A stretch of DNA of 64,000 nucleotides from Lepidodermella squamata (Eukaryota; Gastrotricha). The position numbers and the translations under genes were made by a program. This document shows positions 10,627 to 21,584 of this stretch, in pieces. Each line of letters starts with the position of its first letter. Position 1 is the stretch's first letter. The stretch spans positions 620,001-684,000 of the forward strand of contig JBLDXI010000046.1 in assembly GCA_047495785.1 (NCBI GenBank), given 5' to 3'. The notes under the pieces were generated by a model. It ran no database searches. It was not told the DNA's origin and was given only the letters and a program-made list of their open reading frames with translations.

Positions 10627-12046
10627 TTTGAATTTTTATCTGACGAAAGCAGAGAACATGTTCTGTATGTGTATATTGCTACAAATTGTTAATGTTTCTT
10701 CCACTTGAGAACATTTTTCGGTGCTACGTGATTTAATGGTGCTTAACACGCGTATTACTACGCCAGGCTTATAGCACAATTTTTCAACATCTTCACAGCT
10801 TACTGCGATAATGTAGCGTGAATGAGTAATTATTTAACCTTATTATTGCATTTTGCATTATATGTGAGAATAAAACGAGTGAAATCAAGAGAATACATCC
10901 CAGACAGTGGGGGCTGGCGAGGCGGAAAGTCTTAAGGCGTATTTTGCACAAAGAAAACATGACAAGAGGAAGTTTTGAAGAAGAAAATAGCAACCTACGC
11001 TGCAATATCCCGTATGCTACTAAAGTGTACTGCATTTAATCGATCAACGTCACGTTAATAATGAATAACCATCGATCACTATATATCCACGCCATACTCA
11101 TAAATTTCAATAATGCAAAGTGAATATTCAAATTATTGGCTGATTGATTGCTCGGACTAATTGAGGACCTCGATTTTTCATGCCCTTAATTTGAAAATTA
11201 ACACCATGATTTGCTTCTTGTAATGTTCCAGCTCAATTTCCCATTTTTTTCATCTCGATTAAAGGTTTCTGAATTCTTTTCACAACCTTTGAGAACAAGT
11301 CAGTTCCGTATAATTTTTTGTTGCTATATTTTGATATTTTTGATATATTTTTATCGATATCGCCTCTGTAGGCGTAACCCTCGCAAGAACCCTCGGTGAT
11401 GCCATGGCTATTATCCGAGATAAGTGGGCCACTTAAGCATTAGGGAGGTCCACAATATTAAGCACTGAATGATACTTACTAGAGCCCGTCTCAATTTTTG
11501 TCGTCCCCATTATTTTTATGACGAGTGTTTATTTTCGCACGTTTATCCTCTGAGATATACAATATTATATTTTTTTATAAACTTATTTCTAACGCCTACG
11601 AAGTTTTTTGTGAAATTCATCACTTCCCATTCATTTTCCGAGTATTAAAGCTGTGACCAGCGCGGCGCATGTTCATTAGCCCTGATATCACAATAAGTTC
11701 GCAGCCTAAATTGATTATAATGCCCTATAGCTTTCTAAAATCGATAAATGACGTGTTAAGCGAGCCGTGGCGAGCGACTAGTCGCTGCTATTCCTAAGCG
11801 AGCTCTTGCGCTCACTGAGTGTGTAGTATTATTCAATGAAGACAAATCACGGGACAATACCCGCCCAGCCCCCGAAAGACCTCTCGAAACTCTTCCGGAA
11901 TTTTTATTCAATTTATTTTTAGTATAATCTACTGTTTCATTGAGAAGGAAACCCTGCGCCATACGCAGCACTTATTCATCTACGATTTTTTCCATAATTG
12001 AAAACAGCCTGGAAATTTGTAACTCTTTTTTTGCTAGATTAAGGCT
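10627..12046. other. Gene-free interval
   Basis: Mostly AT-rich sequence with no ORF having coding character on either strand. A possible splice acceptor (TTTTTTTGCTAG) ends at 12037, just upstream of the next gene. Confidence 0.5.
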
Positions 12047-12651
12047 ATGAAGCTTACTAATACCCTGACCCTAGTGGTTGTTGCTGTAGCACTGGCTGCT
12101 GTTTGTAGCGCTGCTAAACCTCGGCAGTCGAGAAAAGCGGTAATTTTGATGACCTTAACTATATCCTATAAAGCATATCCTAATCCTTTTTCCAGACGTG
12201 CAAACGCGACGAAGATTGTCCCAACAGGCCTGGAGTTCTTTTCTCCCCAAAGCGATGCTGCAATGGAACTTGCGCCTATGGCGCACCCGTTCCCATTTGC
12301 CCATGGGAGACACGGTGCAGGCGTGACGGAGATTGTCCCACTGGATTGTGCTGCGATTGGCGGGACAAAATCTGCAAGAAATCTGCGACTTGCAAAGAGT
12401 AAGTCTTTCATCAATTTCTATTTTCATTTTCATTCTCAAATATTTGACAAAGCGTCTGCATGGATTCATCTGATTGTGAAACTGGAATGTGCTGCTCTCA
12501 CCATAAAGGTGACAAAAAGCCGGGTCTGTGCGGATCTCAAGCGACGGAATACTGTAAATGCGAAAGCGAAGCTGATTGCCAGGGCGGACTTTCTTGCCGT
12601 CTCGCTAGCCGGAAGACAAACGTCCGAGAATGCGGCCTGTGGTCGATTTGA
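12047..12651 (+). CDS. Secreted cysteine-rich protein with CC modules
   Basis: Three exons (12047-12139, 12196-12398, 12453-12651) give 164 aa. A signal peptide ends near AAVCSAA. The mature protein has three similar Cys modules of the type C-x4-DC...CC...C, including CKRDEDCP, CRRDGDCPTGLCCDW and CMDSSDCETGMCCSH, followed by a last half-module. The spacing recalls Dickkopf/colipase-type or WAP-like disulfide domains, but no diagnostic signature was found. The third-exon acceptor (GACAAAG) is weak, yet the frame and Cys pattern continue across it. The ATG follows a strong acceptor-like sequence by 9 nt. Extracellular location is likely; function is unknown. Confidence 0.7.
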
Positions 12652-13257
12652 GAAGGACGATTTATCTGAAATGATCGATCTATATCCTACTCTTTTATCA
12701 TCAAATCACCATGTTCATCTCTTTCGGGTTGCAATTTAGATCGTGAATGAAACGAAAAATATTTTTCCGAAGCCTTGTTTGTCTTTTTACATTACGTGCT
12801 GTAGCGGGAGTTTTCGATTATTTTAGGTTCAAAAATACCCCCTCATCGCAATTTCCTGGATGATTACAGCAGACAAAATGAAGAGTTCGTCCTACGGAAG
12901 GGGAAAGTGACCTATAGGTGAGGGCGTACCGAGACACTTTTAATTATCCAGGAAGCCATCACGCTGTGTCTGAGAACACCCCCAACCCACATTCATATCT
13001 GCTTAACAGGTTTTTCGAAGGACTGGAGAACAAATTCCGGGAATTCCACCCTAACATAATAAATCGCGACATATTTTGTGTGTAAATTCCAGCAACTTTT
13101 TATGATTCATACAAAGCCGAGCTTAACGTAAGAACAAAATTCGTGGCAGGTGTGAAATTAGGTATGAAAATTGACATGACTCAGAGGGTGTAATACTGAA
13201 AGCGTGCGAACATTGATCGTTAATAAATTGTGTGTAACAATTTGCTGCTTCGAGCTC
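12652..13257. other. Gene-free interval
   Basis: No ORF with coding character and no repeat recognised. Confidence 0.4.
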
Positions 13258-14772
13258 CTACTCGGGAGCTCCTTTGGATTGCAAAAATACGATAGCACGA
13301 TTATCCGCTACGGCACTGAACGATTTTGCGATGCCTAGCGGTGTCAAGCCGAATTTGGTCCTCAGGCTCATCAGCGGCGGGTTAAGCTGGACGAAATACT
13401 CGACAACATCTACAAAGCCGTTGAGAGCAGCCAAATGAATAGCTGTTACCCCGCTTTGGCCTGTCTCAGCCATAGTGTAATTAGCGCCCTTGGACACAAG
13501 GTACTTCACTATGGGAAGCTGTCCATGCTCTGCCGCTACCATGCAGGCTGTTCGGCCTTCAAAGCACCGCTCATCGACGATCACTGACATATTCTCAACT
13601 AGATACCTAAAAAGGAAATTTTTTACGAGAAAAATGGATAATCTCCAGTCCTTTTACCTCACGACATCGAGTTTCCCGCTTAGTGAAGCTCGAAATAGGG
13701 CAGTGTCGTTGAAACCAGTTCGACTCGAAGCTAGACCCGGGTTGACACCTGCAAGATAGGCCATCACATCTGGCCACCCGAATTCAGCGGCTAGATGAAA
13801 CGCATTCGACCTGTGAACTCCATCTTGAGCCGTCAAATTTGCGCCCTTTTCAGTTAGGTATCTCACAATTGGCAGAAAGCCAAGTTCTGCGGCGGTCATC
13901 ACCCCTGTTCTGCCGAAATCTCCGAGTGTGTCGACGTTCACACTGCGATTTTCGACTAAAAACTTGATAACATCCAACTTCCCGCCTAATATCGCCATTG
14001 CCAGCATTGTGTTATTCCTATCATTCCTAATCGATGTCAAATTAGGCTGTTTCACTGTTAGGTAGGATACTACGTCGACGAAACCACCGTAGGCTGACAA
14101 ATGGCCGGCGGTATTACGCTGGCCTTCATCTCGAGCTGAGATGTTAGCCCCGGCTTGCTCGACTAAATAAGTGACGATATCCAGTGCTCCGACTGAAGCT
14201 GCTTCCATTAGAGCGGTTCGGCCAAAAAGAGCCAAATTACCGTGCCGTATCATGAAAATTCGGTCGTTTTGATTGGTTTGGCTTTCTAATAGTTGACGCA
14301 CCCTTGATAGATTTCCGGCCAGAACAGCATTATGAAGGTCGTAGACTGGCAAGAACGTGCCTAATAAATGAAAAAAATTCCTCGGTTTTAGTTAGGAATC
14401 AATAGATGTATAATCACCTAAGACTGGTTTCGCCGGGAGTCCGCAAGTTCCAAGCACCGGTTGCCAAGTTCCATTTCGCCGGCAAATGCTTTGAGCCGGT
14501 CCATATATCAGTAAATGCGCCTGGCATTCAAGGTTAATCACTGTGGTCACTCTCACTTGCTGGCCCGGCAGGTAGAGCATACTGGACAGGGATGTAATAG
14601 TTCCATTCAGCCGATTCGGTATTGAACAGTAGTCGAGGGAAGACGAACCACTCCGGGTTTCACCTGGCTGGTAGTCATTTGCGATATTACCATAGTCAGC
14701 AAAGGTGAAAGCATTCACTACTAGCAATTTGATACATAACAGACCCGCTGATATTAAGGTGGGGTTCTTCAT
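13258..14772 (-). CDS. Signal peptide + sushi domain + ankyrin repeats
   Basis: Three exons (14772-14418, 14360-13658, 13606-13258), introns of 57 and 51 bp, give 468 aa. Residues 1-20 are a signal peptide (LLCIKLLVVNAFTF). Residues ~45-110 form a CCP/sushi-like module with cysteines at DYCSIP, LECQAH, SICRRNGTWQP and GTCG. From ~residue 120 to the end there are about nine ankyrin repeats (for example FGRTALMEAASVGALDIV and GRTGVMTAAELGFLPIV). There is no transmembrane helix between the two parts. Ankyrin repeats are normally intracellular, so a leader plus sushi followed by ankyrin repeats is unusual. Each junction is supported by GT-AG and correct phase. An extracellular ligand or protease-inhibitor-like role is only a guess. 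Confidence 0.75.
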
Positions 14773-15158
14773 GACTTTAAATAATGGAAATACAGGTGTT
14801 GAAATGATTCAGTTCAAAATTTAATATTTCTTGCCAGAAATTAACTGAAGGTTTTGTTGTTATTACTTTTTGGCAGCGTTTTGGCACTCAGATTCACCTT
14901 TCAACTCACGCGCGGTTAGTGCGATTTTATTGTCGATAAAATTACGCACGAACACGCAAACAAACACAAAAAATAATGAAAACCACACACACGCATACGC
15001 AGCAAAAAAAATGATGAAGTTTCAATGAAAAAATTGCATCACTGAAAAAACTCAATTTTTCAAACATATTCTGAGTCACATATCAATCGACTAGTCTTGA
15101 TCGGCTCTTTTTAACCATACATAAGTCTCGTATGGGTGAAAAATTTCCAATTGAATTG

Positions 15159-16001
15159 TTAAAAGCTGTTGTCGACAAATGACTTTTTTCGAGAAGTTTC
15201 TTCATAGGTATAAGCATCAGTTGGCTCGTTAATCTCGTCATTAGCCCACTGCATTAAATGCCGCGCGAACGCCGTCCATTTTTCGCCGTTTTTCCACTTA
15301 GCTACATCATCTTCAAGCTGCTGCCCCGGTGGGTTGTAGAACCTAGCGCCGTTCACGCCAGTTACTACAATTTTCGACAAGCCGTATATTTGAACGTCAA
15401 CACTACGCTGTGCCAGCTTTCTTGCCGGGGCTAAGATGGTGCTTGTCGAAATCAAGCTTATAACCCTCAACTTGGCAATAGCGTCATCGAAAGAAGCTAA
15501 TCGATCGACCCCAGGTTTCAGGAATACATTGAAATAGCCGTGGCATTCATTCAACTGACCGCCATGGTTCCGGTCAATTGAATACAGCGAGTCACCCTGA
15601 GGTACTTCGGCGATCGTCTTGCATTGAATCAGCAGGACTTTGCCATTTTTCACCAGTTTTACATCGCGATTTTTCTCGAATTCGTGATCGATTATCAGGG
15701 TCCAACCTCGCTTTTCCACGCTATTCTCTGGCAGAAATGTCAGTGCGTGAGCCAAGAAGTATTTTGCTAATCGGTCCAAGTTCGAATTTTCTGACCCCAA
15801 GACGCAGCCGTAGGGTAACTCGTGGAGAAGTAGGGCAGGGTTTGCAGCGAGAAGTCGAGGTAGATCTTGCTCACAGGTTGCGTTTAGTTTTTTACAGAAT
15901 TTTTTCACGCGTGACCGAAGTTGGCAGATACTTGACGGAACAGGCCAGCTGTGCAGGATATGGCAGATTGTGTCAATATCAGCCTCGTCAATCTCCGACA
16001 T
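15159..16001 (-). CDS. Unknown protein, possible PD-(D/E)XK (Mrr-like) nuclease fold
   Basis: A single exon of 280 aa. The N-terminal ~70 residues are helical and resemble no domain I know. At about residues 105-130 the sequence IDHEFEKNRDVKLVKNGK is followed by VLLIQCKT. A spaced acidic residue, a beta hairpin and Q-x-K are the layout of the PD-(D/E)XK core as seen in Mrr-type enzymes. The C-terminal part (from ~residue 190) is unassigned. There is no signal peptide. The nuclease call is a motif-level inference; without profile searching it stays tentative. It lies next to the HEPN and 516-aa genes but on the opposite strand. Confidence 0.4.
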   Translation of the reverse strand: MSEIDEADIDTICHILHSWPVPSSICQLRSRVKKFCKKLNATCEQDLPRLLAANPALLLHELPYGCVLGSENSNLDRLAKYFLAHALTFLPENSVEKRGWTLIIDHEFEKNRDVKLVKNGKVLLIQCKTIAEVPQGDSLYSIDRNHGGQLNECHGYFNVFLKPGVDRLASFDDAIAKLRVISLISTSTILAPARKLAQRSVDVQIYGLSKIVVTGVNGARFYNPPGQQLEDDVAKWKNGEKWTAFARHLMQWANDEINEPTDAYTYEETSRKKSFVDNSF

Positions 16002-17102
16002 TTCAAGTCTTAAAACGTGAATATTAAGCTGGGCAAAATTATTGGGCGTATTTTTTAAGCTCGAAAAAACCGTAGCGAATCCAGGTGCTTAGAACTGAGC
16101 GAATCCCGCTGTTTCGCCGGGTGGTCCTCATCGATATATATTGAGTGTTAATTTATAACGTGATGTTTCAACACGTGCATGACTGACTATAAATGCATTA
16201 TGCACTCCTACGAAGAAAATTAGTTGTACTTGAAGGATAGTACACGTTGTTTTATGCTCTTATGTCATTGATCTTGCTTGTCTCAGCATGGTTTGTTTAC
16301 AGAAGGAACACGAAGTCTTTCGTCTTTCGGTCATCAATGAGAGTACAAATAAATCTATGATCAGCCTTTTAATTGCCCAGTTTTGAATCAAGGCTGAAAA
16401 TAGTAAGGGAAGGAAGTCCGACCGGTAAGAGACCAATGTAGGATGTAGGGTATTAATCAGACGTCCTGTTACATCCTTCATCCTTTTGATTACAATGAAC
16501 TTGAAATTTCTTGCTATAAACGATGTTTTTCACAGAAATTCTTCTTATTTCTGAAAATAAAGATGGTTTTCATGCCCTCGAGCTGATTTTCCAGGCCATC
16601 AGTTGCGTCATTACCTGAGTTACCTGAGCCTGAAGCTAGCTATCCGAAGCTTGGATCAACAAAGCGAGGGGTCTTGATCGAGTATTCCCTACTCGCTGCA
16701 TGGCTTATTCACAGATTTTAAGATGATTCACCGTAAATGGTCACTTGATAATATTATTACCTACATCTCTCCTCCGTTAACTGCTGAATCTTTGATAGAT
16801 TCGATACGTCGGGCAGTTAATTTTAAAAGATCTCAAAGAAAATTGTTTTCATCATCGGCACCGTTTAATTACGTTCTTTATATAGCGTTATCCGTGAATT
16901 TAGGCTTGCGCAGCTTATCTACATGGTCGAACAATGTTCATACCAAGAAAACGTTTTATTTTGCGAGACGTGTGACATTGTCGTTATCTGGAAGTTTGAA
17001 AGCCGTATATTATATACTTGGTAAGTACTTGGGTTTTGAGAGTGAATAAATGCGCACCTAAAATCCCGCCTGCTCCCTTATTAAAGTCATCTGCTCAGAA
17101 CT
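16002..17102. other. Interval upstream of the HEPN gene
   Basis: Contains an ATG-started 108-codon frame (16723-17049) interrupted by a good donor (GTAAGT at 17021). Joining it to the downstream frame at either nearby acceptor (ending 17086 or 17098) breaks the frame, so it may be a 5' UTR exon or a chance ORF. I see no other gene here. Confidence 0.35.
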
Positions 17103-17768
17103 ATGACAACTTTCTTTACGAGCACACAGTCATTGATTCGGGTTCGCGATGCTGCTCTACACCAGCGCGCAATAATCCCACCTCTCGATTCGATTTCTGA
17201 GTCAGCTTTACTAATAGCATACGCCGACTTCACACGTGCCCTAGTGGAGACAATCTACTTAGCCTGGGACCGATATATTAAACTTTTGGACGGACATCGT
17301 TCGGATAAACAGGACCTAGAATTGGCTGGGTTCTTGAGGAATAAAATCGACCCGGCTGATCGAAGATTCATAAAAGGCAGTGGTGGTGTTCGCGAGCTCA
17401 TTTTCGTATTTTTAACCACGCCTCGTTGCGATTCAATCAAAAATGTTGTTGAAGCCATATTTTCTTGCTACGACGATAATGAAACGTCAAACGGCAAAGC
17501 CAAAACAGTATCGATACGGGCCCTTGAAGCGATATCCCTATGGCGCACAAAGACGGTCTCCAATGCTCCAGGATTCACAGTTCGGCAGAAGTCCTTGGAA
17601 GACATGTTGAATGGAGTTATTTTTCAGCGCGGCAAATTCGCACATGGTAATCCTTACGACAGAATGAAGTTCATCGGGAATGATTACATCGACTGGCTTT
17701 ATTCAAAATATGCTGAAGTTATTGAAAGCTTAGAGCTTGCTTTGGAAAATGTCAACAAAGTTATTTGA
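17103..17768 (+). CDS. HEPN-domain protein
   Basis: An uninterrupted 221-aa frame from ATG 17103. It is mainly alpha-helical. An early helix (LLIAYADFTRALVETIYLAW) and a C-terminal helix frame the motif FQRGKFAHGNPYDRM. Here Arg-x4-His matches the Rx4-6H signature of HEPN domains, as in the MAE_28990 or RiboL-PSP-type branches. HEPN proteins are often RNases or scaffolds in stress and antiviral systems in prokaryotes and eukaryotes. No second domain is seen. The stop at 17768 is only 29 bp before the ATG of the 516-aa gene on the same strand, so the two may be cotranscribed. Confidence 0.6.
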   Translation: MTTFFTSTQSLIRVRDAALHQRAIIPPLDSISESALLIAYADFTRALVETIYLAWDRYIKLLDGHRSDKQDLELAGFLRNKIDPADRRFIKGSGGVRELIFVFLTTPRCDSIKNVVEAIFSCYDDNETSNGKAKTVSIRALEAISLWRTKTVSNAPGFTVRQKSLEDMLNGVIFQRGKFAHGNPYDRMKFIGNDYIDWLYSKYAEVIESLELALENVNKVI

Positions 17769-17797
17769 GAAAATGATTCCCCAATTTAGATTTTTAA

Positions 17798-19348
17798 ATG
17801 GATCCCGATTATTCGCTGGTAAAGAGTCTTGCCGGTCATTTGTCCGCGATCGACGATGTCTGCGAGAATCTGGAAATCAGTGAACAAAGGCCGATAAGTT
17901 ACGACAATAAGTTACAATGGATAACTAAAGGCTGGAAACTGATGCACGTTGCCTACAAAGAAATCAAGAAATATTTAAGCTGCAGACCCATCGTCATGGA
18001 TGAAGAAGGTGATTCGGAGAATTTGGAGACAAAGTTCGATTTCAGCGAGATCTTTGATAACATCAAACCGGATTGGTCGAAACTAGAAAGACACACCGCA
18101 TTGGAAGGTCCTTCCACCTTAGAAACAAATTCAGTGAGTCTAGGAGGCGGCTTAGAACTGTCGTTCTATGAATTCCATCATCTGCTAGCTAAAATGGGAT
18201 CATTCAAAGTTGCGGTGTGGAAACAGAGCCATCGATCGAAGAATCTTGATGACGGCGAGCCAGTTGCAGAAATCGATGTCGCTGAAGTTCGATTCATGTG
18301 GCAGATGGTCGACAGCCTGATGGCCGAGAAATGTGAGGAGAAGGAGGAGAAATGTGGTACCATCGAGTCGCATGGCTTTTTAATGGAATCCGAGACGCTC
18401 GGTTATTGTATGCCCTCGCCAAAAGTAGATGAAGAACGGCAATTCAGCGCAAGAGTATTCCAACCAATCTTGGAGGTCGAGATGCAGGGTGCCGTAATTC
18501 AAGGCGAAGATTTTCCTCGACGAATAGTGCTGAAACAAAAGAGGGGGATAAAACTTGATTTCGATGGAGAGTTCACCTCCATGGCTCAGTCAGGTGTAGC
18601 CTTTTCCCATTCTGAATCGGATGAAGAGCTAGAATCCACATCAGAGAGAAGCAACGTGCCTAGATGCTTTCGGACTGGCTGTGTTAAATTCACGCCAGAG
18701 CTCAGTGTCGACAATCGCAATATGTCTACCTTCTTCATCGGTCTCGCCCCGACGAAAAATTACTCTGACTCAGACTGGAGCGAAGAAATGGCTCAGATAT
18801 CGAAAACATTTCACCAAACCCCGTCAACCAGTGCTGCGATCAAGATTCACAGCTCGGAAACTCGCGATGCTTACAAACTTCATAAAAGAATGCTGCCTGC
18901 TTTGGATTTGCTTAAGAGAACAAAAAGAACGTCTATGAGAATCGTTTTCTTGGGCGAGGAAGATTGCGTGGCGATTCATCAAGCAATTGAATCTTTGATC
19001 GATGTTTGGCATATTCCGGCTGAAATCAGGCAAATTCAGCTCGTAGCAGTCCGAGACAGCGGGAATCGGTCGATTCTTGAGCTGTCGCGATGGCTCTGCT
19101 TATCCGGCAAAGTTGGAAGCATTATTTACTGCCAGCTCACTGACTACAACCCACATGGTTTGTTGGACACGAGGAACTATCATGCCCAAGAGGTTCGAGA
19201 TTCGGAGAAGGCAGGCAGAGAAGGCATAATTAGGGGAGAGCTGTTGTCGGACTTCGCAGATGAGTTATCAAAAGCCCTCCTTAGAAATTCCGCAGGGAAA
19301 CGGAAAATTGAAAAGCTTCCGGCCATTCAAAACATAGATGCTCTTTGA
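17798..19348 (+). CDS. 516-aa protein of unknown family, copy 1
   Basis: Intronless, no signal peptide and no membrane segment. The N-terminal ~180 residues are helical (MDPDYSLVKSLAGHLSAIDD onward, with a conserved LSFYEFHHLLAKMGSFKVAV segment). A low-complexity acidic linker of ~130 residues follows. The C-terminal ~190 residues alternate beta and alpha (RIVFLGEEDCVAIHQAIESL; IQLVAVRD), possibly Rossmann-like. A second copy (24686-25858) and two C-terminal fragments (20819-21129, about 26097-26431) are in the window. The ATG lies 8 nt after an acceptor-like CCAATTTAG. Fast divergence and the HEPN neighbour fit a defence or conflict role, but that is inference. I do not recognise the family. 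Confidence 0.7.
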   Translation: MDPDYSLVKSLAGHLSAIDDVCENLEISEQRPISYDNKLQWITKGWKLMHVAYKEIKKYLSCRPIVMDEEGDSENLETKFDFSEIFDNIKPDWSKLERHTALEGPSTLETNSVSLGGGLELSFYEFHHLLAKMGSFKVAVWKQSHRSKNLDDGEPVAEIDVAEVRFMWQMVDSLMAEKCEEKEEKCGTIESHGFLMESETLGYCMPSPKVDEERQFSARVFQPILEVEMQGAVIQGEDFPRRIVLKQKRGIKLDFDGEFTSMAQSGVAFSHSESDEELESTSERSNVPRCFRTGCVKFTPELSVDNRNMSTFFIGLAPTKNYSDSDWSEEMAQISKTFHQTPSTSAAIKIHSSETRDAYKLHKRMLPALDLLKRTKRTSMRIVFLGEEDCVAIHQAIESLIDVWHIPAEIRQIQLVAVRDSGNRSILELSRWLCLSGKVGSIIYCQLTDYNPHGLLDTRNYHAQEVRDSEKAGREGIIRGELLSDFADELSKALLRNSAGKRKIEKLPAIQNIDAL

Positions 19349-19642
19349 AGAACGATGAATTATTTTATGCGTGATTACCTCATTATGATTCTAATAAACT
19401 CGAAGTTCATACTCTGAAGCTTCAATGCTATACACCCTCAATTTCACTCGTGAACCCGTGACCAGGAATTCACGACGGGTCATAGACTGGCCATTAAACA
19501 TGATTTTATTTTTATTTTGTAGCCACCTTAACAAATTCTTTATTTTCCTGAAACACCTCAAAATGGTGAAAAAAATTGACTTCTTTGCAGTAAATAGTAA
19601 TAACGTTGATAACGTAACAGGTTAAATTGGGCAAAAGCCTCA

Positions 19643-20515
19643 TCATAATGCTGACTTGACGTTCTCTCGGATCAATGCGTTCGGATCGTCGAAGTAAACG
19701 CGAATTTCATCGTTGGAAAACGCTTTGTCTGAAATGAGGACATTATCAAGCCAACCAGTGAATTCTCCATACAACCGATCAAAACCGAGGGCGTACGGCT
19801 CTGTAGTCTTCTTCAAGGGCCCGATATCACCAGTGGGTAGGCTGCTTTGAAAATTCTGAGAAAAAAAGAACCGTACGCATTTACACAGGCGCAAATCGAA
19901 AAGGAAGTCCGGTTTAGGACATGAGATTGGCAGGGTTTCATCCCGGTTCAAAGCCACGAATGAAGTAGAATTCGGGCCTTGTTGTAAAATATTTCCCTTG
20001 CCGTCGAAACAGAAGGCTTTGCTAAATAAAGTTGGTATGAGCAAGGCGTTAATCAGAGATGATTCAGTTGCTGATAAAAAGCAACTGAAAATTTCGATGA
20101 AAATGAGGTAATGAATGAACATCATGCTGGTTAGTTTTTCTCAATTTTTTTCATTTATTGAAGAAAGAGTGCATCTGTATTCGAATATTGACACGCGACT
20201 AAAAGTGAGAAACTAGGATAGAAATGACCTGAAGTGGAGACACCAAGTTCCTTGGTGGCTCATATTCACCGAATCAGAAATCGGAGCAATGCTGATTCGA
20301 CCATTTTCAATTCGAAGCGATCCGTCACCATGAGCATAAACAGCCTTGTCGATGGTCCAATCAGCAATCTGGTCCATCAGTAAATAATCGAACGTTTCCC
20401 CAGCTTCTTCATCGAAAGTCAAGTGAACGACGCCATTAGCACTTCGCTCGAATCGTACGCATTTACATAGACGTAAATCGAAGAGAAAATCCGGTTTGGG
20501 ACATGCGACATAGCG
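19643..20515 (-). pseudogene. Small LamG-like gene, rearranged copy
   Basis: Compared with the intact paralogue at 26794-27882, this copy is scrambled. A signal-peptide exon (20125 down to about 19867) stops at the KCVRF position. It runs directly into the last intron's acceptor and the C-terminal exon (NFQSSLPTGD onward, ending 19643), so the middle of the LamG domain is missing. That missing part (PKPDFLFDLR through GTWCLHF) sits upstream at about 20515-20213. The frame from 20125 to 19643 is open by chance and could give 160 aa, but the fold would be incomplete. A partial tandem duplication or unequal exchange explains the order. Probably non-functional. Confidence 0.65.
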
Positions 20516-20639
20516 GCGAGAACATTTATTTTGAAAATTTTCGTTATAAGCAACTCAAGTTCTAATCTCAAAGCATTGGAAATAGATCGTTAAACTTGAT
20601 CACAAAATGGATTATTTTTAGCGAGTTTAACAATCGATT

Positions 20640-20815
20640 CCAGCATTTCGCAGCCAGTGGACTGACACGCTATTGGAAAGATTGATGATTGATCTTCCTC
20701 AGCAGATTTCACTGACTGTTTCCTCCTATGAAGCAAGAGGCGAAATTATTATGATAGAATTTACTTCAGGAAATTCAAAACTACCTGTAGAACAGTCGCT
20801 GCCCGTCCAAAGTCT
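20640..20815 (-). pseudogene. 3' end copy of LamG-EGF gene 4
   Basis: Matches the 3' end of the gene at 28113-29995 (last exon, last intron and the beginning of EGF4, about 28020-28205). It ends abruptly at the GCCCGTCCAA position, where it is fused to the next fragment. It marks the breakpoint of the local segmental duplication. Confidence 0.65.
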
Positions 20816-21129
20816 GAAATGCAACGAATTCAGCTAGTAGCAGTTAAGGATAGCAGGAATCGATCGATTCTTGAGTTATCTAGATTGCTTTGCCCGGCAA
20901 AGTTAGGCGCGTCAGTTACTGCCAAATCATCGACTGCAACCCACATGGTATTTTGGACACTCGAAACTACGATACCCAAGAGGTTCGAGATTCGGAAAAA
21001 GCGAACAGCGAAGTCATACTGAATGGACTGATTATGGGAGCTTTAGCAGCTCAGTTCTCTGAAGCCATATTAAGGAATTCCGCTGGAAAACGAAAAATTG
21101 AAACATTTCCAGTTGACGACCATTCATAA
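20816..21129 (+). pseudogene. C-terminal fragment of the 516-aa family
   Basis: Similar to the last ~100 residues of the 17798-19348 protein (QLVAVKDSRNRSILELSR, then a frame change, then DTRNYDTQEVRDSEKA and a C-terminal RNSAGKRKIE). The two parts are in different frames (about 20819-20900, then 20890-21129), so at least one frameshift is present. A duplication remnant. Confidence 0.65.
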
Positions 21130-21484
21130 TTTCAATGTTTTGCATGATTGCCTCCGTGATTACCTCGAAGATTAAAGGCTAACAGCGTGAGATTACTGTC
21201 ATAGTTACTGCTTTATTTGACATTCATTTAATTTAATTAATTTATTCTCATTTTCAACTTTGAGCGATATATCAAAGGCTACCATATTCTGACAGATTTG
21301 AGTTAGTTTTTCTCGATGGTCGAATGTTTGAAACACATTCGACGTGTGAATATAATCTTGAGCTGTAAGGAAAACGTTTCAGAAATAAAATTCCGAAATT
21401 TTAATTTTTTAAGATTCGATTTGATCACACGAAAGAAACATGGCGATTTTGTCTAAACACTAGCCACCAGCAAGAATTGATAGT

Positions 21485-21578
21485 TCGGGCAGCTTGGCTG
21501 TACATTAATTCATGAAACAAAGGAAATCAATAGCAGACGGTACTCGCAAGCAGGCTGACGCATGGCTGACCTCAATAA
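21485..21578. repeat. Dispersed repeat, copy 1 (second copy 23443-23541)
   Basis: Both copies contain CAATAGCAGACGGTACTCGC and GGCTGACCTCAATAAACAC at about 80-90% identity by eye. This copy abuts the left end of the MITE at 21585. It is probably the end of an unrecognised transposable element. Confidence 0.55.
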
Positions 21579-21584
21579 ACACCA

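Noticed and set aside
16723-17049. 108-codon ATG frame upstream of the HEPN gene with a good donor inside.
   Set aside because: No splice to the HEPN frame keeps phase, there is no recognisable domain, and composition is uninformative.
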